NCBI GenBank assembly: GCA_029245785.1
Contig: JAQWOR010000077.1
Location: 124,001 to 188,000, forward strand
Direction of reading: 5' to 3'
DNA: 64,000 nucleotides
Origin: Polaribacter sp.
GTDB lineage: Bacteria > Bacteroidota > Bacteroidia > Flavobacteriales > Flavobacteriaceae
Below the pieces are notes generated by a model. The model did no database searches and was not told the origin of the DNA. It saw only the letters and a program-made list of their open reading frames with translations. The translations under genes and the position numbers were made by a program. Shown one piece after another: positions 8,408 to 17,535 of this stretch (the first letter of the stretch is position 1; every line of letters starts with the position of its first letter).

Positions 8408-8839
8408 CTACACCCCAGTACTTCCAAAACCACCAGCCCCACGTTCTGTTTCATTTAAAACAGTTACTTCTTGCCAGTGTACACGTTCGTGTTTTGCAAT
8501 GATTAATTGCGCAATGCGCTCACCATCGTTGATTACAAAGTCTTCATTAGATAGGTTCACTAAAATAACCCCTATTTCACCTCGATAATCTGCATCAACC
8601 GTTCCTGGGGAATTTAACACCGTAATTCCTTTTTTAGCAGCCAAACCACTTCTTGGCCTAACCTGTGCTTCAAAACCAATAGGCAACGCAATAAACAAAC
8701 CTGTTTTTACAATAGCTCTTTCCAAGGGTTTTAAAGTAATCATTTCTTCAATATTTGCACGTAAATCCATTCCTGCCGAACCCTCTGTTTCGTAATTAGG
8801 TGTTGCGTGTTTTGACTTGTTAATGATTTGTACATTCAT
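8408..8839 (-). CDS. dut: dUTP diphosphatase
   Basis: A 143-residue trimeric dUTPase that hydrolyses dUTP to dUMP and keeps uracil out of DNA. The five family motifs are present: [44 protein letters not shown], and the C-terminal GAGGFGSTG that closes over the active site. It lies 27 nt downstream of the flippase gene on the same strand and is probably co-transcribed with it. Confidence 0.97.
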   Translation of the reverse strand: MNVQIINKSKHATPNYETEGSAGMDLRANIEEMITLKPLERAIVKTGLFIALPIGFEAQVRPRSGLAAKKGITVLNSPGTVDADYRGEIGVILVNLSNEDFVINDGERIAQLIIAKHERVHWQEVTVLNETERGAGGFGSTGV

Positions 8840-8866
8840 AATTAAAAGGTGTAATTGTTGAATAGT

Positions 8867-10321
8867 TTAGTTGTTAAAAATGTTTTTTAATTCGTCTTTT
8901 TCTCGCCAATAAGCCCATCCTAAAAAAGTGATAATCGAAAGCGATGAAAACCAATAATTTTCTCTAAAAATCAAAAAAGAAACCCCAGAGAGCAATGAAG
9001 AAACCAATACATATAGTCCTACTTTTTTGATTTGATACGGAACCGGATAGTGCTTTTTTCCAATAAAATAAGAGATCAACATCATAAAGCTATAGGTGAG
9101 TAATGTTGCCCAAGCAGAGGCAATAAATCCTATTTTAGGAATCATTAATAGATTAAAACTAATAGTAATTGCCGCTCCGGCTACTGAAAAATACATGCCG
9201 TATTTGGTCTTGTCTGTTAGCTTGTACCAAACAGACAAGTTGTTGTAAATACCTAAAAACAAATTTGCCAAAAGGATAATAGGCACAATATATAAGGCTT
9301 CAAAATACTCAGGTTTTCCAAGAAGAACGGTAGCAAAAACATCGATAAAAACCACCACAATCAACATAAAAAACGCCCCAAAAATAGAGAACCACGTAAG
9401 GATCTTAGCATAGGTTTCTTTAGCGTTTTTTTGAGTTGCCTGATTGAAGAAAAAAGGCTCTGCGCCTAATCGAAAAGCCATGACGTATAAGGTCATAAAA
9501 ACACCCAGCTTATAACAAGCAGCATAAACCCCCATTTGTTGCTTGTCGAGCATATTTCCCAACAGTAATTTATCTAAATTTTCATTGGTGACAAAAGCTA
9601 AACTACCAATCATAATAGGCAAGCTATAGCGCAACATTTTTTGTAACAATTGAAAATCAAACGTATAATTGAATTTAAAAATAGTAGGAAGTAGGCCTAA
9701 AAAAGTCACAGCACTCGCTACGGTTCCTGCTACAAAAATATGCATCACCTTTGGAGATGTATTGTAGTAATTTACAACGAATTTAGGCAGTGAAAGACCG
9801 TTCTTTATTGCATATGGAACAAACCATAAAAAAAACAGGTTTAACAATGCAAAAAGAAGAATGTTTACAGTTTTATAAAAGGTAAAACGAACAGACTTGT
9901 TGGCAACTCTCAAATACGCATACGGAACAACAACCAGTGTGTCTAGTGTAATTGTCCAAATTAGTAATTTAAAAAATAGCGGATTTTTAAAGCCAAAGAA
10001 ATTAGAAATATCGTTGCTAAAAACAAGTGTAGCAACCAAAAACAAAAGAGAGCTAGCTAATAAGCTAACAAATACGGTTGAAATAATTTTTCCTTTGTCT
10101 TTTTCTTTTGAAAAAAATCGAAAAAACGCCGTTTCCATTCCGTAGGTTAACAACGCATTAAAATAAGCTGCATAGACGTAATAATCAGTATTTACAGCAT
10201 ATTTGTCTGCCGCTAAGGTAGAGGTGTGTAATTTGACTAGAAAAATATTGATTGCCCGTGGTAAAACAGCAGCAATTCCGTAAATAATAGTGTCTTTAAA
10301 AAATCGCTTTAAGGAACTCAA
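8867..10321 (-). CDS. Oligosaccharide flippase (MATE/MOP superfamily, Wzx-like)
   Basis: A 484-residue integral membrane protein with about 12-14 hydrophobic helices, starting with the typical FFKDTIIYGIAAVLPRAINI helix. Members of this branch move undecaprenyl-linked sugars or other lipid-linked precursors across the inner membrane; the cargo is unknown here. No polysaccharide synthesis cluster is adjacent. Downstream is dut. A -7 element lies about 20 nt upstream of the start. Confidence 0.85.
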   Translation of the reverse strand: MSSLKRFFKDTIIYGIAAVLPRAINIFLVKLHTSTLAADKYAVNTDYYVYAAYFNALLTYGMETAFFRFFSKEKDKGKIISTVFVSLLASSLLFLVATLVFSNDISNFFGFKNPLFFKLLIWTITLDTLVVVPYAYLRVANKSVRFTFYKTVNILLFALLNLFFLWFVPYAIKNGLSLPKFVVNYYNTSPKVMHIFVAGTVASAVTFLGLLPTIFKFNYTFDFQLLQKMLRYSLPIMIGSLAFVTNENLDKLLLGNMLDKQQMGVYAACYKLGVFMTLYVMAFRLGAEPFFFNQATQKNAKETYAKILTWFSIFGAFFMLIVVVFIDVFATVLLGKPEYFEALYIVPIILLANLFLGIYNNLSVWYKLTDKTKYGMYFSVAGAAITISFNLLMIPKIGFIASAWATLLTYSFMMLISYFIGKKHYPVPYQIKKVGLYVLVSSLLSGVSFLIFRENYWFSSLSIITFLGWAYWREKDELKNIFNN

Positions 10322-10341
10322 TTCAACGTGTTTAGTTGAAG

Positions 10342-10349
10342 CAAATATA
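10342..10349 (-). promoter_or_regulatory. -7 element (TATATTTG) for the flippase-dut operon
   Basis: TATATTTG on the minus strand matches TAnnTTTG, 21 nt before the flippase ATG. No TTG element at 17 nt spacing. Confidence 0.45.
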
Positions 10350-10389
10350 ATAAATACCGTTAGTTCTGTGTGATAGAACTTTGTTTTCT

Positions 10390-10397
10390 TATTTTTG
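10390..10397 (+). promoter_or_regulatory. -7 element (TATTTTTG) for gpsA
   Basis: TATTTTTG matches TAnnTTTG and lies 22 nt before the ATG at 10420. It would fall inside the coding sequence if the in-frame TTG at 10381 were used, which supports the ATG. Confidence 0.45.
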
Positions 10398-10419
10398 GTT
10401 TTCTAAACAAAACAAAACA

Positions 10420-11415
10420 ATGAGTAAAAGTTCTAAAATAGCGGTTCTTGGCGGAGGAAGCTGGGCTACAGCAATTGTAAAAATGTTGTCAGAAAACTTA
10501 GATACGCTTGGCTGGTATATGCGCAGTACGTATGCAATAGAACACATCAAAAGAAACAAACACAACCCTAGTTATTTAAGCTCGGCAGAATTGCACCCAG
10601 AGCAATTAGATCTTTCAGATGATATGAACGCCATTGTTTCAAAATACGACACCTTGATTTTCGCAATTCCATCAGCTTTTTTAAAGTCGGAATTAGAAAA
10701 ACTATCCGTTTCTTTAGAAGGTAAAACAATTTTTTCAGCAATTAAAGGAATTGTTCCTGAAACAGGGGTGATTATTGGCGAGTATTTTCACGAGTATTTT
10801 CAGGTACCTTATGAGAACATAGGGGTTCTTACTGGGCCTTGCCACGCTGAAGAAGTAGCAATGGAGCGCTTATCTTATTTAACATTGGCGTGCCAAGATG
10901 AAGCAAAGGCAGAAGAGCTGAGCACTTATATTTCGGGACGTTATATCAAAACCAAAATTTCTGATGATATCATCGGAACAGAATACGCAGCCATGTTAAA
11001 AAACATTTATGCAATTGCTGCAGGTATTGCACATGGCTTGGGTTATGGAGATAATTTTCAGTCAGTATTAATGAGTAATTCCATTCGAGAAATGAAGCGT
11101 TTTATTAAAAAAGTGCACCACATGAAAAGAAACATTAACAACTCGGCTTATTTAGGTGATTTATTAGTAACAGGGTATTCAACATTTAGTAGAAACAGAA
11201 TGTTTGGAAACATGATTGGAAAAGGCTACACTGTAAAATCAGCTCAATTAGAGATGAGTATGGTTGCAGAGGGTTATTACGCCTCTAAAAGCGCCTATAA
11301 AATCAATAAAAAAAATGGTGCTAAAACACCAATTATCAATGCGGTTTATAATGTTTTATACAATGGAAAGGAAGCAAAAGATGAGTTTGAAAAACTGACA
11401 CACAAATTAAATTAA
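10420..11415 (+). CDS. gpsA: Glycerol-3-phosphate dehydrogenase [NAD(P)+]
   Basis: A 331-residue cytosolic enzyme that reduces dihydroxyacetone phosphate to sn-glycerol 3-phosphate for phospholipid synthesis. The N-terminal Rossmann motif reads AVLGGGSWATA (GGGSWATA replaces the common GxGxWGTA). The catalytic region AMLKNIYAIAAGIAHGLGYGDN with its conserved Lys is intact. I use the ATG at 10420 and reject the upstream in-frame TTG, because the -7 element lies between them and the family starts just before the Rossmann strand. With glpD and glpK nearby, three glycerol-phosphate enzymes sit within 10.5 kb. Confidence 0.94.
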   Translation: MSKSSKIAVLGGGSWATAIVKMLSENLDTLGWYMRSTYAIEHIKRNKHNPSYLSSAELHPEQLDLSDDMNAIVSKYDTLIFAIPSAFLKSELEKLSVSLEGKTIFSAIKGIVPETGVIIGEYFHEYFQVPYENIGVLTGPCHAEEVAMERLSYLTLACQDEAKAEELSTYISGRYIKTKISDDIIGTEYAAMLKNIYAIAAGIAHGLGYGDNFQSVLMSNSIREMKRFIKKVHHMKRNINNSAYLGDLLVTGYSTFSRNRMFGNMIGKGYTVKSAQLEMSMVAEGYYASKSAYKINKKNGAKTPIINAVYNVLYNGKEAKDEFEKLTHKLN

Positions 11416-11457
11416 GCCCGCAGTTAATCAAACAAACCCCTTACCTTCAGATTATCT

Positions 11458-12789
11458 TCAGAGACACAAGTTTTCTACAAATAACTCTTCATTTAAAGAG
11501 TTTAAAGCAGCAACTTTATCGATTGTTTTTACTAATAGAGACACATTATAATTACTTCCTCCATACGAAATCATTCGTATAGGAATTTCTTTTAAAGCAT
11601 TAAAAACAGTAGCGCTTATACCTTCTTTGTTTTGAGAAAAATCTCCAGCAACACAAACAATACTTAACTGCGTGTCAATTTCTACCTTACCAAATTGTTG
11701 TAGTTCTTTTTCAATTTCTGACAAAAAAGAAGTGTTGTCAATAGTTAACGAAACAGCAACTTCTGAAGTGGTAATCATATCAATAGGAGTTTGATATTTT
11801 TCGAAAACCTCAAAGATATTTTTTAAAAATCCGTAGGCCAACAACATTCGGTACGACTTTATTTTGATGGCTGTAATTCCGTCTTTTGCCGCAATTGCGG
11901 TAACGCCATTTTGAACGGTTTTATTTTTAATAATTGTTCCTTTTTGCTGTGGATTGAATGTGTTTTTTAACAACACAGGAATGTTTCTTTCTTTTGCAGG
12001 AATCAAGCTCTGCGGATGTAAAATTTTCGCACCAAAATAAGCCAACTCTGCCGCTTCATCAAAGGAAATTTCTTAAATAGAAAAAGTATTCTCAACATAC
12101 CGAGGGTCGTTGTTATGCATCCCGTCAATATCTGTCCAAATTTGAACCTCTTTTGCATTGATGGCAGCTGCAATTAAAGAAGCGGTATAATCACTCCCTC
12201 CACGGTGTAAATTGTCAATTTTTCCAAAGGTGTTTTTACAGATAAAACCTTGTGTAATCCATAGGTTTTCATTTGGGGCTTGAGTTAAAAGAGGGCGTAT
12301 TTTTTCTGACAGCACTTCAATTTCAGGCTCTCCATTTTTATCAGTCTGCATAAAATCAAACGCAGAAATCAAATTTGAAGAAATGTCGCTTTCATTCAAA
12401 TACAATTGCACCAAGTTTGTAGATAAAGTTTCGCCTTGTGCAACAATAATATTGTCTAAATTTAACTCTTCTAACCCCTTTATTAAAGAAGTAAGCTTGT
12501 TGAACAACGTACCAACAACACTTCGAGCTTTTTCTTTGTACAAAGGTGTTTTATACAGATTATTGACTAGGTCTAAATATTGATTGTGTAATTGGTGTAC
12601 GTTTAAAATTGCAGCATCTTTCAAGTTGTTTTTTCGTTGAGAACAAATTTCAAGCAAGGTGTTGGTTGTTCCTGAAACAGCAGACAATACTACAATTTTT
12701 GGTTCGTGTATTGCCGCAATAATTTCAACAACTTTTTGTATGTTTTTTGCAGAACCTACAGAGGTTCCTCCAAATTTTAAGACTAGCAT
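11458..12789 (-). pseudogene. Aspartate kinase interrupted by an in-frame TAA
   Basis: The monofunctional aspartate kinase phosphorylates aspartate, the first step to Lys/DAP, Thr and Met. The N-terminal part starts KFGGTSVG and ends WTDIDGMHNNDPRYVENTFSI. Then comes a TAA (12073-12075, codon 239), and the same frame resumes EISFDEAAELAYFGAKILHPQ through two ACT domains. No indel is involved: a one-base substitution restores about 443 residues, the normal length. The break lies inside the catalytic domain, so neither half should work alone. It could be a true null mutation, an assembly error or a readthrough site. I placed the start at MLVLKFGG, not 27 nt upstream. Confidence 0.85.
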
Positions 12790-12888
12790 TTTTATAATTT
12801 TGATACAAAAAAACACCTAAAAAGACCAAAGTACAATTTTATTTAATATTTTTACAAATTATAACAGTGTGTTTAAAATTAAACAAAA

Positions 12889-13548
12889 ATGAAAACCATC
12901 CAAGAAGTTGTTGAAAGCACCATACGTAAAACACCGTTTATAGAAGAGGCATTGAACGAAAAACTCATCAACGTTTCTTCTTTAGCAAGGGTTATTTTAC
13001 CAGAAGTTTCAAGAACGTTAAAAAAAGACATTAAAATTGGAGCTGTAATGATGGCTATCAATCGCTTGTCTCCGGTAAGTGAATTGCGAATTCGAAAAAA
13101 CATAAAAAAACTAGCACTAGATTTAGGAGATGTAATTGTGCGGTCTGACTTATGTGATTTTACGTTTAAAAACACCGCTTCTTTACTAAAAGAAATTTCA
13201 AAAATACTAAGTAAATCTGCAGATAGCAACGATTATTTTTTAACAGTATCACAAGGAATTTTTGAAACAAATATTGTGGTCAGTAAAAACCTACAATCGT
13301 ATGTAGAGGCTATTTTTGAAAAAGAAACACTCATTCATAGTGTTGTCAACCTAGCATCAATTACCATAAAGCTCCCAAAAGAAAACTTAGAACAATCTGG
13401 GGTTTATTATTTTATTTTAAAACAATTTGCTTGGGCCAACATTGCTGTTCAAGAGGTCATTTCTACTACGCACGAAATGACAATTGTTGTAAAAGAAGAA
13501 GATGTAAACGAAACCTTCGCCATTTTAATGGACCTGAAATTGAATTGA
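12889..13548 (+). CDS. ACT-domain-like protein of unknown function
   Basis: A 219-residue cytosolic protein divergent from the aspartate kinase gene. The N-terminal 60 residues are helical (VVESTIRKTPFIEEAL..., then a LARVILPEVSRTLKKDIKIGAV segment suggestive of a helix-turn-helix). The C-terminal 70 residues (GVYYFILKQFAWANIAVQEVIS followed by HEMTIVVKEEDVNETF) read like an ACT fold of the aspartokinase type. I recognise the type from Bacteroidota genomes but no function has been assigned. The divergent layout suggests an amino-acid sensor, which is inference. Confidence 0.7.
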   Translation: MKTIQEVVESTIRKTPFIEEALNEKLINVSSLARVILPEVSRTLKKDIKIGAVMMAINRLSPVSELRIRKNIKKLALDLGDVIVRSDLCDFTFKNTASLLKEISKILSKSADSNDYFLTVSQGIFETNIVVSKNLQSYVEAIFEKETLIHSVVNLASITIKLPKENLEQSGVYYFILKQFAWANIAVQEVISTTHEMTIVVKEEDVNETFAILMDLKLN

Positions 13549-13598
13549 AAACACTGAGCTATCACTAAAAATCAAACACGCGATTAAGATATAAATAC

Positions 13599-14872
13599 AT
13601 GGGAAAAAAAGACCCTTATGCAGCACTTCGAATTAAAGAGTTTAATCTTTTTTTATTAGTTCGTTTTACCCTTGTATTTGGCTGGTCTATGCAGTTTATA
13701 ATCATTGAATGGCAAGTATATAGCATTACTAAAGACCCTTTATCATTAGGAATTATTGGTTTGATGGAGGTTATTCCGGCGGTTTCTATGGCTTTGTTTG
13801 CAGGGCATATTGTTGACCAAAAAGAAAAACGAAATTTATTAGCTATTTGCACAGCCGCCTTTTCATTGATTAGTTTGGGGCTGTTTTTGCTTACTTGGCC
13901 AACAGTTGTAAAAGACTGGTCTACAAACACGGTTTTGTATGCAATTTATGCACTTGTTTTTTTTGGCGGTTTTTTACGCGCTTTCTTTGGCCCCACAATT
14001 TTTTCATTGATTGCATTAATTGTTCCTAAAAAACTGTATCCAAATGCGGCAACCTGGAGTAGTTCTACTTGGCAAATGGCCTCTGTTTTAGGACCTGCTT
14101 TTGCGGGTATTTCAATCCGTTGGATTGGGGTTCATTGGTCTTTATGCATAGTTTTTTCTCTGGTTCTTTTATCATTTATGCTTCTTTTCGGAATTTCTAA
14201 AAAACCGATTTTAAATCCAAAAATCGGAGAACCTGTTATGCAAAGTTTAAAAGAAGGTGTAAAATTTGTATATAAAACCAAAGCAATTTTAGGGGCAATC
14301 ACCTTAGACATGGTTTCTGTACTTTTTGGAGGCGCCGTGGCTTTATTACCAATATACGCACAAGATATTTTAAAGGTAGGTCCAGAAGGTTTTGGTGCTT
14401 TACGAGCGGCTCCAGCAATTGGAGCTTTTTTAACAATGCTTATTACTGCCTATATTCCGATAAGTAAAAATGCAGGAATTAAATTACTGACGGCTATTTT
14501 TGGGTTTGGTCTGTGTATTATTGTTTTTGGACTTTCATCGGTGTTTTGGATCTCTATTGTTGCCTTGTTTTTTAGTGGGGTAACAGACGGAGTTTCTATG
14601 GTTATCAGGCAAACCATTTTACAATTAAAAACTCCAGATCATATGCGAGGACGCGTTGCCTCTGTGAATTCAATCTTTGTAGGATCATCTAATGAATAGG
14701 CGCTTTTGAAAGTGGTGTTACCGCAAAATTAATGGGCACTGTAACCGCGGTTGTTTTTGGAGGCACCATGACCTTAATCACAGTAATCACTACAGGTATT
14801 ATTTCGCCTTCATTTAGAGCTCTAGATTTGACAAAAGATTTAGAAGCTCATGAAAACGACTCTGAAGAGTGA
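13599..14872 (+). pseudogene. MFS transporter disrupted by a 1-nt frameshift
   Basis: A 12-helix major facilitator of the MFS_3 (enterobactin-exporter-like) branch. The first 366 codons read to a TAG at 14697-14699. After GSSNE the next frame continues GAFESGVTAKLMGTV and then one more hydrophobic helix to a TGA at 14870-14872. Restoring one A (GAATAGGC to GAAATAGGC) gives NEIGAFESG and a full product of about 424 residues. So one base is missing from an A run. The truncated form loses the last two helices. A sequencing error is a real alternative. The substrate is unknown. Confidence 0.8.
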
Positions 14873-14873
14873 G

Positions 14874-16520
14874 TTAATGAAAAGTTATAGCGTTTGCCAT
14901 TTTTTCTTCTAATTCTTTCTGATGTTTTTGAGTAGTCTCTTCGTTCCAATTAAAATGAGCGACACATTCCTTTAAGATTAAATTTTTATACAAATCTACA
15001 CTTGGTTTGTCAAAAAATAAACGTCCTGTCCTGCGCATAAAAAAGTCGGTTGGTGTACATACCATTTCATACTGTATGGTAAACCACAACTCTGCCTTGA
15101 TTAATTTTTCTTTAGGGTCTTTACCAGAAAGTTCATCAAATTTTTTAAGAATAAGCCCGGTTTGTCTTCCGTAGTTGTAAACCAAATAAGTTGCTTCTGT
15201 TTTTTGAAACCCAAGAGGGCTTAATTTTTTAAGAACCTCTTTAATGTATGTTTTTACGGCCTTAAAATTTTTAAAACTTCCTCCACAAAGAACAATTTGT
15301 TCTGTTTGGATGTCTTTAAACTCTTTGTCAAACCGGCGGCTGTATTTTTTAGCAACCAAATCAACTATTCGTTCTGCCATTTTTCGATAGCCTGTTAATT
15401 TCCCACCAGCAATGGAAATCAATTCGGTTTCTGACACAAAAAGCTCATCTTTTCTAGACAATTCTGATGCCGATTTTCCCTCTTCATGAATCAACGGGCG
15501 CAAACCAGCCCAAGAAGATTGAATATCATCCATGGTTAAATGAACAGCAGGAAACATATTGTTTACTGCAGAAATTAAATAAGTAGCGTCTACCAAATGG
15601 GCTTCTATATTGTCTTTATTGAGTTGAAAACCGGTGTCCGTTGTACCAAAATAGGTTGTTTTTCCTCGAGGAATTGCAAACATCATACGCCCATCAGGCA
15701 CATCAAAATACACAGATTGCTTTACGGGTAATTTTTCATGTGCAACCACTAAATGAACCCCCTTGGTTAGGTGCAAGCGTTTGCCTGTTTTGGAGTGATT
15801 TATTTGCCGCAATTCATCTACCCAAGGCCCTGTTGCATTGACCACATATTTGGCTTTTATATCAAACTTCTCTTTTGAAAGGTTGTCTAAAACAGTTGCG
15901 CCAACAACCCGGTTGTCTTTGTATAAAAACTCCGTAGCTTGTACGTAGTTCATGGCTTTTGTGCTATAATTTAGTGCTGTTTTTAAAACTTCAATGGTCA
16001 ACCTAGCATCATCAGTTCTGTATTCTGCGTAATATCCAGCGCCGTGTAAGATTTTTTTAGGAAGTAAAGGCTCCATTTCTAAGCTCTCTTTTTTATTGAG
16101 CATTTTTCGTTTGTCCTCTCCTTCTACACTTGCTAAAATATCGTAGACTTTTAATCCGATAGAAGTTAGCCAAGAACCGTAGGTTCCGCCTTCAATTAAC
16201 GGTAAAATCATCTTTTCTGGAATTACCAAATGTGGTGCTAATTTATGCACAATAGCACGTTCGGTACCTACTTCTTTGACCAGCCAAAAATCGAATTGTT
16301 TTAGGTAGCGCAATCCGCCGTGAATAAGTTTGGTTGATTTGCTGCTTGTGCCAGAAGCAAAGTCGTTTTTTTCAATCAAAGCAACCTTCATTCCACGCGA
16401 TGCTGCGTCTAAGGCAATTCCTACACCTGTGATTCCACCACCAATAATTAAGAGATCAAACTCGGTGGTTTGTAGTTCTTCGGAAATGGTTTTTCTATTG
16501 AAGAATGAAAAGCTGTTCAT
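14874..16520 (-). CDS. glpD: Aerobic glycerol-3-phosphate dehydrogenase (FAD, quinone-linked)
   Basis: A 548-residue flavoprotein that oxidises sn-glycerol 3-phosphate to dihydroxyacetone phosphate and passes electrons to the membrane quinone pool. The N-terminal dinucleotide motif (LLIIGGGITGVGIALDA) and the adjacent substrate-site motif SGTSSKSTKLIHGGLRYL are complete. A C-terminal helical DAO_C domain follows. Length is standard. glpK lies 2.8 kb away on the same strand, separated by a two-component system, so the usual glpK-glpD pairing is loose here. The stop codon is 2 nt from the end of the converging MFS pseudogene. Confidence 0.96.
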   Translation of the reverse strand: MNSFSFFNRKTISEELQTTEFDLLIIGGGITGVGIALDAASRGMKVALIEKNDFASGTSSKSTKLIHGGLRYLKQFDFWLVKEVGTERAIVHKLAPHLVIPEKMILPLIEGGTYGSWLTSIGLKVYDILASVEGEDKRKMLNKKESLEMEPLLPKKILHGAGYYAEYRTDDARLTIEVLKTALNYSTKAMNYVQATEFLYKDNRVVGATVLDNLSKEKFDIKAKYVVNATGPWVDELRQINHSKTGKRLHLTKGVHLVVAHEKLPVKQSVYFDVPDGRMMFAIPRGKTTYFGTTDTGFQLNKDNIEAHLVDATYLISAVNNMFPAVHLTMDDIQSSWAGLRPLIHEEGKSASELSRKDELFVSETELISIAGGKLTGYRKMAERIVDLVAKKYSRRFDKEFKDIQTEQIVLCGGSFKNFKAVKTYIKEVLKKLSPLGFQKTEATYLVYNYGRQTGLILKKFDELSGKDPKEKLIKAELWFTIQYEMVCTPTDFFMRRTGRLFFDKPSVDLYKNLILKECVAHFNWNEETTQKHQKELEEKMANAITFH

Positions 16521-16563
16521 AGTCTGTCGTGAGTTTATATTAACGAAAAAGATTTATATATTT

Positions 16564-16677
16564 TTAAAAAATGTATAGTTTTCCTCTTTTTCCCCCTGTA
16601 ACTTCTTCAAGGATTTTCAATCTTTCTAAATCGTCTAATAACTTATATATAGACGGGTTTGATAATTTTTTTATTTT
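16564..16677 (-). pseudogene. 3' remnant of a winged-helix gene (Fic-family C-terminus-like)
   Basis: Between glpD and the LytTR gene the minus strand has a 37-codon frame without a start codon. It reads LSNPSIYKLLDDLERLKILEEV then TGGKRGKLYIF and stop. This is the pattern of the C-terminal winged helix of Fic/DOC family proteins (SNPT-x-x-K-LL-x-L-x-x-GIL-x-E-TGGKR-R-Y-F). An in-frame TAA lies immediately upstream. I interpret it as a decayed gene tail. The family call rests on motif memory only. Confidence 0.45.
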
Positions 16678-16798
16678 TTATGCTTCAAACTTAAGCAAAG
16701 GTAGCTCATATTTAAAAAACCTTTATAAATAGAGTGCTTTTTGTTTCCACAACCTAAAAACACGTCCAAAAAAAAGAACTTCACTAGCGGTATATAAT

Positions 16799-16825
16799 CC
16801 TATAAGGTTTTTAAAACCTGTGAGG
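16799..16825. repeat. Intergenic palindrome (cctataaggtttt / aaaacctgtgagg)
   Basis: A 27-bp imperfect palindrome: the 13-nt arms match at 10 positions and centre on TTTTAAAA. It lies 12 nt after the LytTR gene's stop codon. It resembles short palindromic repeats scattered in flavobacterial intergenic DNA and may also act as a terminator for the operon. Confidence 0.5.
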
Positions 16826-16836
16826 CCTGGAATCAA

Positions 16837-17535
16837 TTAACCGTTGTTTATTCTTTTTATAAAACCTGCTTTGTATTTCTGACCTATAGGAACCTTTAGA
16901 GAACTTAGTACCACTTGATTTCCGTCAACCAAAGTCACTCTAGAAAGGTTGATGGCAAAAGATTTATGAGTTTGAATAAATTTTTTGCTTGGCAGTGAAT
17001 CTAACATTTTTGAAAAGGTACTATAAGTGAGTAGATAGCTATTCTGTAAATAAATTTTTACATAATCGCCAAAAGCTTCGATATAATAAATGTTATTTAG
17101 AGTAATTTTATGGAGTTTTTTATCTGCCTTAATAATGATAAACTCTTCTTGAAAAGTATTGTCGTTTTTAGTGTTGAATTTTTCTACTACTTTATTCACC
17201 GCAATAAAAAACCGATCAAAAGAAAAAGGTTTTAGCAAATAATCAATGGCGTTTACCTCAAAGCCTTCCAATGCATATTCTGGGTATGCGGTCGTAAAAA
17301 TAACGAACGGCTGGTGTTGCAATGATTTGTAAAAAGAGAGACCAGATATTTTAGGCATGTTAATATCTAAAAAAAGCAAATCGATTGTTGGGTTTCTATT
17401 AAGTTCAGAAATTGCCTCAACAGCATTATTACAAACCCCAGAAAGCTGTAGGAAATCAATGCGATCTAGAAAGGTTTTGATAACCATTTGTGAAGACGGC
17501 TCGTCATCTATAATCAAGCAGTTAATATTCATCAA
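16837..17535 (-). CDS. LytTR-family response regulator
   Basis: A 232-residue two-component response regulator. The receiver domain (residues 4-120) has the acidic pair IIDDEPS, the phospho-acceptor Asp57 in LLFLDINMP, and the Lys of LLKPFSFDR. The C-terminal LytTR DNA-binding domain (about 135-230) reads IYYIEAFGDYVKIYLQNS and FIQTHKSFAINLSRV. Its 5' end overlaps the LytS-type kinase gene by 14 nt (11 if the second Met is used), so the two form a cognate pair. Targets are unknown; these regulators usually act on nearby or cell-envelope genes. Confidence 0.93.
   Translation of the reverse strand: MMNINCLIIDDEPSSQMVIKTFLDRIDFLQLSGVCNNAVEAISELNRNPTIDLLFLDINMPKISGLSFYKSLQHQPFVIFTTAYPEYALEGFEVNAIDYLLKPFSFDRFFIAVNKVVEKFNTKNDNTFQEEFIIIKADKKLHKITLNNIYYIEAFGDYVKIYLQNSYLLTYSTFSKMLDSLPSKKFIQTHKSFAINLSRVTLVDGNQVVLSSLKVPIGQKYKAGFIKRINNG

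Noticed and set aside
12073-12075. Programmed readthrough or selenocysteine at the aspartate kinase stop
   Set aside because: The codon is TAA, not TGA, and no recoding signal is visible. Mutation or sequencing error is simpler.
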